Assembly (NCBI GenBank): GCA_027295645.1
Contig: JAPUKM010000012.1
Location: forward strand, 1 to 10,729
Direction of reading: 5' to 3'
DNA: 10,729 nt
DNA from: Chloroflexota bacterium
GTDB lineage: Bacteria; Chloroflexota; Dehalococcoidia; Lucifugimonadales; JAPUKM01
In this document: positions 5,768-10,729 of the stretch, one piece after another
Numbering within the stretch: position 1 is the first letter of the stretch
Layout: each line of letters starts with the position of its first letter
Notes under the pieces: generated by a model
The model's input: the letters and a program-made list of their open reading frames with translations, nothing else
The model's database searches: none
Told to the model about the DNA's origin: nothing
Translations under genes and position numbers: made by a program

Positions 5768-7069
5768 ATGGCCTTGACCCGTGTCACCAGCCGTGGAAGG
5801 CTCTTCCACGGCTGGTACATTGTCATGGTGGCCATTATTGCTAATGCCACGACGAGCATTGGCAACTACGGCTTTGGTCCCTTTGTGAATCCCATGAGGG
5901 ATTCACTGGGCTGGAGCCGTACTTCTCTCTCCTGGGCACTGACTATACGGGTCATTCTCAATATGTTCGCAGGCCCCGTCATGGGGACGCTGGTGGACCG
6001 GAAGCACGGCGCGATGGTTCTCATGATGGGCGGGGGGATAGCGCTGGGGGCCGCTCTGATGCTGACCTCAGGTGTAAGAGAGCTGTGGCAGTTCTATCTT
6101 CTCTTCGGCATTGCCTCAGGATTGGCAAGCATGGCAGTGGGCCCCGAGTTAATCAACCCCACCATTATCTCCAAGTGGTTTGTGCGCCAACGCGGGCGGG
6201 CCATAGCTATCTCTTCTGTGGGGAACAACCTGGGTGGTGTTATCTTCATCCCTTTGACCGCTTTCATTATCCTGAACTTCGGCTGGCGGGAGGCCTGGCT
6301 GATACTTGGGGCCATCGCCCTGGTCCTGATAGCGCCCCTCAGCGGCCTTTTCATCCGCCGCACTCCGGAGGATGTTGGGCTTTTCCCCGATGGGGATGCG
6401 TACTCCCGGGTGTCTGATATCACCGCAGCTAACAAAAGGGCAGATCTTGCTACGGAGTACGACTGGACGCTGGGAGAGGCGGCAGGGACCCCTGCGCTGT
6501 GGCTTATTATCGCTACGATTTCGCTTAGCGGCATGGGCCTCGGGGGACTTCCGATCCATGTGTTCCCTGCATTGACCGACAAGGGCTACACGACCGCGTA
6601 TGCGGCCGCTTTGATCACCCTCTTCAGCATCATAGTCATTGTGGTGAAGCCGATCTGGGGGCTTTTGGGGGAGAGGGTCCAGGTCCGCTATTTGATGATG
6701 ACCGCCTCCGCGGTCGCGGCGGTGGGGATGCTCTTACTTGTAGTAATAAAGAGCGGACCCATCATTCTTCTGTTCCCGCTCATCTATGGGGTTGGGGTCA
6801 GCGCCTTCCAGCCCCTGGTGAATCTCATGTGGGCCAACTACTTTGGCAGGGCTTCTCTGGGGACTATCAAAGGGATCTTTTTCCCTGTGACGCAGGTGAC
6901 TATCGCCCTCAGTCCCGTGTTCGCCGGGATTATATTCGACGCCACAGGCAACTATGACATTGCCTTCATCACCTTCACCCTTTGCTATGTCCTGAGTGTG
7001 GTGACTCTCTTCATGGCGAGACGGCCGAGGGCACGGTTGGAGAGTCCGGTGCGGCCGGCCACCGACTGA
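5768..7069 (+). CDS. MFS transporter, OxlT/monocarboxylate-porter-like
   Basis: This is an inner-membrane secondary transporter of the major facilitator superfamily, probably moving a small organic anion. The 433-residue product has about 12 hydrophobic segments in two halves, with a hydrophilic loop at about 200-240. Supporting motifs are HGWYIV at the first helix (14-19), the motif A-like GTLVDRK at 73-79, WFVRQRGRAIAI at 137-148, GWREAW after helix 5 and a second-half copy WGLLGERVQVRYLM at 297-310. This pattern resembles the oxalate/formate antiporter and monocarboxylate porter families, but the substrate cannot be read from the sequence. ATG 5768 is the best start because HGWYIV belongs to the conserved first helix. 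The first 17 codons contain a perfect 14-bp inverted repeat. It is transcribed away from galT. Confidence 0.9.
   Translation: MALTRVTSRGRLFHGWYIVMVAIIANATTSIGNYGFGPFVNPMRDSLGWSRTSLSWALTIRVILNMFAGPVMGTLVDRKHGAMVLMMGGGIALGAALMLTSGVRELWQFYLLFGIASGLASMAVGPELINPTIISKWFVRQRGRAIAISSVGNNLGGVIFIPLTAFIILNFGWREAWLILGAIALVLIAPLSGLFIRRTPEDVGLFPDGDAYSRVSDITAANKRADLATEYDWTLGEAAGTPALWLIIATISLSGMGLGGLPIHVFPALTDKGYTTAYAAALITLFSIIVIVVKPIWGLLGERVQVRYLMMTASAVAAVGMLLLVVIKSGPIILLFPLIYGVGVSAFQPLVNLMWANYFGRASLGTIKGIFFPVTQVTIALSPVFAGIIFDATGNYDIAFITFTLCYVLSVVTLFMARRPRARLESPVRPATD
5786..5816 (+). repeat. Perfect 14-bp inverted repeat inside the start of the MFS gene
   Basis: ACCAGCCGTGGAAG (5786-5799) and CTTCCACGGCTGGT (5803-5816) pair without mismatch around a three-base GCT loop. 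The element covers codons 7-17 of the MFS gene, 18 bases after its start codon. In RNA it would be a very stable hairpin; in DNA it is a large palindrome that could bind a dimeric regulator. Confidence 0.8.
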
Positions 7070-7160
7070 CCCGGCGACACTCATTCCACTTCTGCTAATG
7101 CCCGGGAAGCCGTGGCCGGTGCGGATTGTCCGCCGGGTATTTGTGGATGCGGCATCGGCC

Positions 7161-7189
7161 TTGTGGCGCTCTTGTTGCCGTGCTAGCAT
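7161..7189 (+). promoter_or_regulatory. Predicted lepA promoter (nearly leaderless)
   Basis: TTGTGG (7161-7166), a 17-base spacer and TAGCAT (7184-7189), with TGC making an extended -10. The expected start is about 7196, three bases before the lepA ATG. The boxes are imperfect (3 of 6 and 4 of 6 matches), so confidence is moderate. Confidence 0.45.
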
Positions 7190-7198
7190 CAATTGAAC

Positions 7199-9058
7199 AT
7201 GGACTCACGCTCTATCCGCAATTTCTGCATCATCGCTCATATCGACCACGGAAAGTCCACGCTGGCAGACCGGCTGCTGGAGTACACGGGTACCGTGAGC
7301 GGCCGGGCGATGACCGAGCAGGTCCTTGACCAGATGGAGCTGGAGCGTGAGCGGGGCATCACCATCAAGGCGCAGGCCGTTCGGATGGCGTACCGGGATG
7401 CTGACGGCCAGGAGTATCAACTCAACCTGATCGATACGCCGGGCCACGTTGACTTCAGCTACGAGGTGTCTCGAAGTCTGGGAGCGTGCGAGGGGGCGCT
7501 GGTGGTGGTGGACGCGACCCAGGGCGTTGAGGCGCAGACGCTTTCCAACATCTACCTGGCGATTGAGCAGGGACTGACGCTTGTGCCGATTATCAACAAG
7601 ATAGACCTGCCGATGGCGCAGCCGGATTCCGTGGCTGAGGAGATGGAACAGGCCTTTGGGTTTCGGCGGGAGGAGATACTGTTTGTGTCGGCCAAGGAGG
7701 GCACGGGCGTACAGTCTGTCCTTGAGGCTATAGTGCGTGAGGTGCCGCCGCCCAGGGAGGACTCTTCCGAGCCATCGCTGCGGGCGCTGGTCTTCGATTC
7801 GGCCTACGACCCCTACAAGGGGGTGATCGCCTATGTGCGTATATTCGATGGCCGGCTGCGCACGGGGCAGGCTATTCGACTGATGGGCTCCAGGCGGGAT
7901 ACGGAGGCGTCTGAGGTGGGCGCCTTTTTCCCGCAGATGGTCAAGGTGGATGCCCTCTCCACCGGAGAGGTGGGGTACGTGGCGACGGGGTTCAAGGATA
8001 TCCGCGAAGCCCCCGTGGGAGACACGATAACGGGGCAGGACCGGCAGGCCCGGGAGCCGCTGCCTGAGTTCAGGCCGCTCAAGCCCATGGTGTTCGCGGG
8101 GCTGTATCCATCGGACGGTGAGAGCTATACGGAGCTGGGCGAGGCGCTGAAGAAACTTCAACTGAGCGATGCGGCTTTGACGTTTGAACGTGAGACGAGC
8201 GTTGCGTTGGGTTTCGGATACCGGTGCGGGTTCCTGGGGCTGCTCCATATGGATATTGTCCAGGAGCGGCTGGAGCGGGAGTACGATCTGAGCCTGCTGG
8301 CCACTGCGCCGAGCGTTTCGTACCGGGTGGTGACGACGGACGGGCAGGAGACGATGTTGGACAGTCCGGCCAAGTTTCCGCCTTCGCAACAGATCGAGCA
8401 GGTCATGGAGCCGTGGCTGACGGTGAGCATTGTGACGCCCAACCGTTATATCGGGGTGATCATGGATCTAATCACCACCAGACGCGGCGAGTTTCAGAAG
8501 ATGGAATATCTCCAAGGACAGCGCGGGCCGACGAAGGGAGCCGATACTGCGCCTCCAAGCTCCGATGCGCGGGTGCTCCTTGAGACCTACCTTCCGCTGT
8601 CGGAGGTGCTCCTGGACTTCTACGACCAGCTGAAATCGAGAAGCCAGGGATACGCCTCCATGGACTATACGCTGGAAGACTACCGGGCGGGTCCCATGGT
8701 GAAGCTGGACGTCCTGGTGAACAATCAGCCGGTGGACGCTCTTTCGATGATCATCCACCGGGAGCGGGCGGTTCATCAGGGCCGGGCGCTGGTTGAGCAG
8801 CTCAAGAAGCTGATTCCACGACAGCTGTTCGACGTGCCTCTCCAGGCGGCTATAGGAGGCCGGATCATAGCCCGGGAGAACATCCGCGCGCAGCGGAAGA
8901 ACGTGCTGGCGAAGTGCTACGGTGGCGATGTGACCAGGAAGCGGAAGTTGCTGGAGAAGCAGGCCGAGGGGAAGAAGAGGCTCAAGCGTATTGGGAATGT
9001 GGAGGTGCCCCAGGAGGCCTTCCTGGCGGTGCTGAAGATGGAGCGGTCCACCCGGTAG
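7199..9058 (+). CDS. lepA: Elongation factor 4 (LepA) GTPase
   Basis: LepA/EF4 is a ribosome-binding translational GTPase that acts on stalled or mis-translocated ribosomes and in initiation or 30S assembly. The 619-residue product has all G motifs: AHIDHGKST (13-21), RGITIK (52-57), DTPGHVDF (79-86), NKID (133-136) and SAKEG (164-168). Domain II, the EF-G-like domains III and V, and the LepA-specific C-terminal domain follow (from about 490), including the basic tail CYGGDVTRKRKLLEKQ (573-588). E. coli LepA is 599 residues. Residues 440-457 hold a Pro/Ser/Thr-rich stretch a little longer than in E. coli. The ATG at 7199 is preferred to the in-frame TTG at 7193 because the conserved start is MDSRSIRNFCIIAHIDHGK-like. 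No Shine-Dalgarno is visible. It lies 129 bases after the MFS gene, probably with its own promoter. Confidence 0.97.
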   Translation: MDSRSIRNFCIIAHIDHGKSTLADRLLEYTGTVSGRAMTEQVLDQMELERERGITIKAQAVRMAYRDADGQEYQLNLIDTPGHVDFSYEVSRSLGACEGALVVVDATQGVEAQTLSNIYLAIEQGLTLVPIINKIDLPMAQPDSVAEEMEQAFGFRREEILFVSAKEGTGVQSVLEAIVREVPPPREDSSEPSLRALVFDSAYDPYKGVIAYVRIFDGRLRTGQAIRLMGSRRDTEASEVGAFFPQMVKVDALSTGEVGYVATGFKDIREAPVGDTITGQDRQAREPLPEFRPLKPMVFAGLYPSDGESYTELGEALKKLQLSDAALTFERETSVALGFGYRCGFLGLLHMDIVQERLEREYDLSLLATAPSVSYRVVTTDGQETMLDSPAKFPPSQQIEQVMEPWLTVSIVTPNRYIGVIMDLITTRRGEFQKMEYLQGQRGPTKGADTAPPSSDARVLLETYLPLSEVLLDFYDQLKSRSQGYASMDYTLEDYRAGPMVKLDVLVNNQPVDALSMIIHRERAVHQGRALVEQLKKLIPRQLFDVPLQAAIGGRIIARENIRAQRKNVLAKCYGGDVTRKRKLLEKQAEGKKRLKRIGNVEVPQEAFLAVLKMERSTR

Positions 9059-9121
9059 GATGGCAGGCACGAGGGCGGCGGCATTAGGCGCAGCGTTGCC
9101 GCAGCCGATAGCCAGGGCACC

Positions 9122-9150
9122 TTGCCGCTGTGGGACATATCGCCTATCCT
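9122..9150 (+). promoter_or_regulatory. Candidate promoter of the NHL lipoprotein gene
   Basis: TTGCCG (9122-9127), a 17-base spacer and TATCCT (9145-9150), each matching 4 of 6 consensus bases. The start would be near 9157, giving a leader of about ten bases that still includes part of the AGAGG before the ATG at 9167. Read-through from lepA is an alternative. Confidence 0.35.
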
Positions 9151-9166
9151 TGGGTAGAGGCTACAG

Positions 9167-10729
9167 ATGGCGACTCCGCTTAAGGGGAAGAGGGCTGCAT
9201 TGCGAGCGTGGGGCACCCTGGGGCTGCTGGGGCTGCTCGCCACGGTTGGCGCCGCGTGTGACCGGTTCGACTCTGCGCCCACTCTAGCGCCGACAGCCAT
9301 TGCCACGGCCACGCCCGCTCCGACGCCCACGTTCACCGCTGTACCTATAGCAACGCCGACGCAGACGGCCACGCCAGCACCCACGTCGACTCCCAGGCCT
9401 ACGCCGACACCGACACCCACGCCCACCGCGACGCCGGAGCCTCTGACCGCCGACGAACTCCTGGCGATAACCCGTGAGAACCTTGAGGATACGGGGACGC
9501 TGCGTGTGAAGCTGACGGGCAGACTACAGCAGGGAGACGTGGCGTTCCCGTTCAAGCTGGACGGCGTTATGGACCTTCCGAGCGATGCCCACGGAACGTT
9601 TCTGCTACAGGGGCAATATCAGGAGTTTATCCGCCTTGGCCAGGAGGACTACATTGCGCTTCCGGGAAGGGGCTTCGTGGAGGACAATTTTGCCGCATCG
9701 GGGGCGATCTTTCTGGAGCTTCTGAGTCCGCTGCTGAACCCGGATGCCTCTGAGCCGGTGACCGATCTGGAGCGGCACCCCGATGTGACGATCGAGGGGT
9801 GGGACCTGCACCACATCAGCTACAGGATGGACGTGCGGAAGTTCATTTCACGGCTTGCGGACCAGGACCTGACGGTTCTGGAGATCAACAGCCGTGTCGA
9901 TCTGTTCATCAACAAGGCGAATATGCTGCCTCAAACGGTGATGGTGGACTGCAAGAGCTGTCTTCTCCCGGTGTTTCTCACGAGCGTGGACCTGGTGGCG
10001 GACTTTGCCTTTTCGGCGTTCGGCACGTCGGTGTTCATTCCCAGCCCGGACGTGCCGCATATCTTCATACCCGTTGTGGAGCCTGACGACCACGGTAACG
10101 TGGCCACCGATGCCACGCCGCTTACGCTGGATGAAACGGCGCTTGGAGATATAGAGCCGCAACTGGACGTGGACTTCTTCGTATTTGAAACGGTGGCGGG
10201 CCAGGCGTACTCGATGACCGTGACGCTGAGGACTCTGGACGACTCCACGCTCACCCTGTACGACACGGACGGCACTACGGTCCTGGGCTTCAGCGACGAC
10301 TACGGCGCTACGACAGCGTCGCGGATCGCATGGGTCGCTCCGAGTTCGGACAGGTACTATGTGTCGGTTGCGGGCTTCAACCGGTTCGACTTCGGCAGCT
10401 ACGCGATCACGCTGGGCGTCTGGGTTGGGTTCCTTCCCACGCCGGGCCCGGATGTGCCCACGCCGACCAGGACACCGAGGCCGGCAGCGACACCTACACC
10501 TACGGCAGCGTTGATCCCGACGGCCACACCGACCGCGGCACCCGCTTTGCCGGGCGGGGCCGCGGAGGGTCGGTTCGCGGCACCGCTGGGAATAGCGGTA
10601 GATGGGGTGGGGAATGTCTACGTGGCTGATAATCAGAACCACCGTGTCCAGAAATTCGGCACCAGCGGTGATTTTCTGGGCACGTGGGGCTCCGAGGGCG
10701 TCGAAAATGGGCGGTTCCGCTTCCCGGGA
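9167..10729 (+). CDS. Putative surface lipoprotein with LppX-like, PPC and NHL-repeat regions (cut at right edge)
   Basis: An open frame of 521 codons runs off the right edge without a stop. The start is the first ATG after an in-frame TAG, with AGAGG six bases upstream. Residues 1-30 form a signal peptide (basic start, LGLLGLLATVGAA) ending at Cys31; the lipobox GAAC is slightly atypical at -3. A Thr-Pro-rich linker (about 37-92) precedes a domain (about 94-300) resembling LppX/LprG or LolA-type lipid-binding lipoproteins. A PPC domain follows (about 308-417; GDIEPQLDVDFFVFE and DRYYVSVAGFN), then a second Thr-Pro linker (424-464). NHL repeats begin at about 468 (APLGIAVDGVGNVYVADNQNHRVQKF), probably a beta-propeller continuing outside. 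It should be exported and lipid-anchored, with the propeller facing outward. Its ligand is unknown. Confidence 0.88.
   Translation, partial: MATPLKGKRAALRAWGTLGLLGLLATVGAACDRFDSAPTLAPTAIATATPAPTPTFTAVPIATPTQTATPAPTSTPRPTPTPTPTPTATPEPLTADELLAITRENLEDTGTLRVKLTGRLQQGDVAFPFKLDGVMDLPSDAHGTFLLQGQYQEFIRLGQEDYIALPGRGFVEDNFAASGAIFLELLSPLLNPDASEPVTDLERHPDVTIEGWDLHHISYRMDVRKFISRLADQDLTVLEINSRVDLFINKANMLPQTVMVDCKSCLLPVFLTSVDLVADFAFSAFGTSVFIPSPDVPHIFIPVVEPDDHGNVATDATPLTLDETALGDIEPQLDVDFFVFETVAGQAYSMTVTLRTLDDSTLTLYDTDGTTVLGFSDDYGATTASRIAWVAPSSDRYYVSVAGFNRFDFGSYAITLGVWVGFLPTPGPDVPTPTRTPRPAATPTPTAALIPTATPTAAPALPGGAAEGRFAAPLGIAVDGVGNVYVADNQNHRVQKFGTSGDFLGTWGSEGVENGRFRFPG
9275..9442 (+). repeat. Thr-Pro-coding low-complexity tract
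   Basis: Degenerate ACG-CCN/ACN-CCN units encode the first linker of the lipoprotein (residues 37-92), densest at about 9398-9438. A second, shorter tract of the same kind lies at 10436-10558. Such tracts can change length by slippage; here they stay in frame. Confidence 0.8.

Noticed and set aside
5537..5809. 90-residue minus-strand open frame in the galT/MFS gap
   Set aside because: It runs antisense into the start of the MFS gene, has no Shine-Dalgarno or recognisable motif and has odd composition.
7121..7133. GCGGA-TTG-TCCGC hairpin after the MFS gene
   Set aside because: Only five pairs and no T-run follows; could be chance in GC-rich sequence.
7205..8389. 394-residue minus-strand open frame
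   Set aside because: It lies entirely antisense to the well-supported lepA coding sequence and shows no family motif.
8917..9555. Minus-strand open frame with long Gly-Val repeats
   Set aside because: It is the antisense reading of the Thr-Pro linker tract of the lipoprotein and the end of lepA; the repeats mirror the ACN-CCN codons and there is no start signal.

Overview
The window looks like a piece of a moderately high-GC bacterial chromosome, most likely from Chloroflexota (Dehalococcoidia or a related lineage). This assignment is an inference. It rests on the thiL-tsaE neighbourhood, the lipoprotein with Thr-Pro linkers and NHL repeats, and the overall protein flavour. There are no phage, plasmid, insertion-sequence or CRISPR features, and most genes are ordinary chromosomal ones.

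Left part (1-1390): a minus-strand pair. thiL (thiamine-monophosphate kinase) is followed by the beginning of tsaE (the t6A tRNA-modification ATPase), which runs off the left edge. thiL faces away from a near-consensus promoter for a tRNA-Lys(CTT) and tRNA-Leu(TAG) pair (1390-1555). The thiL -10 box sits six bases before its ATG, so its mRNA is predicted to be leaderless.

Middle (1609-5395): two oligopeptide/dipeptide ABC-transporter ATPases (oppD/oppF type) follow the tRNAs directly. No permease or binding-protein gene is in view. Next comes a 181-residue membrane protein with a HEAGH zinc-protease-like motif that I cannot assign to a named family. It converges on a galT-type nucleotidyltransferase on the minus strand.

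Right part (5396-10729): a 372-base divergent intergenic region separates galT from an MFS transporter of the OxlT/monocarboxylate-porter type. The first codons of the MFS gene form a perfect 14-bp inverted repeat. lepA (elongation factor 4) follows with a nearly leaderless predicted promoter. Last is a long open frame from 9167 to the right edge: a putative lipoprotein with a Thr-Pro linker, an LppX/LolA-like domain, a PPC domain, a second Thr-Pro linker and the first NHL repeats.

The genes do not form one pathway. They cover cofactor synthesis, tRNA supply and modification, peptide uptake, sugar-nucleotide metabolism, solute transport, translation and a cell-surface protein. The least explained items are the HEAGH membrane protein, the hairpin inside the MFS gene, the leaderless promoter architecture and the phased repeats upstream of the HEAGH gene. 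I see no clear evidence of a wholly new system.
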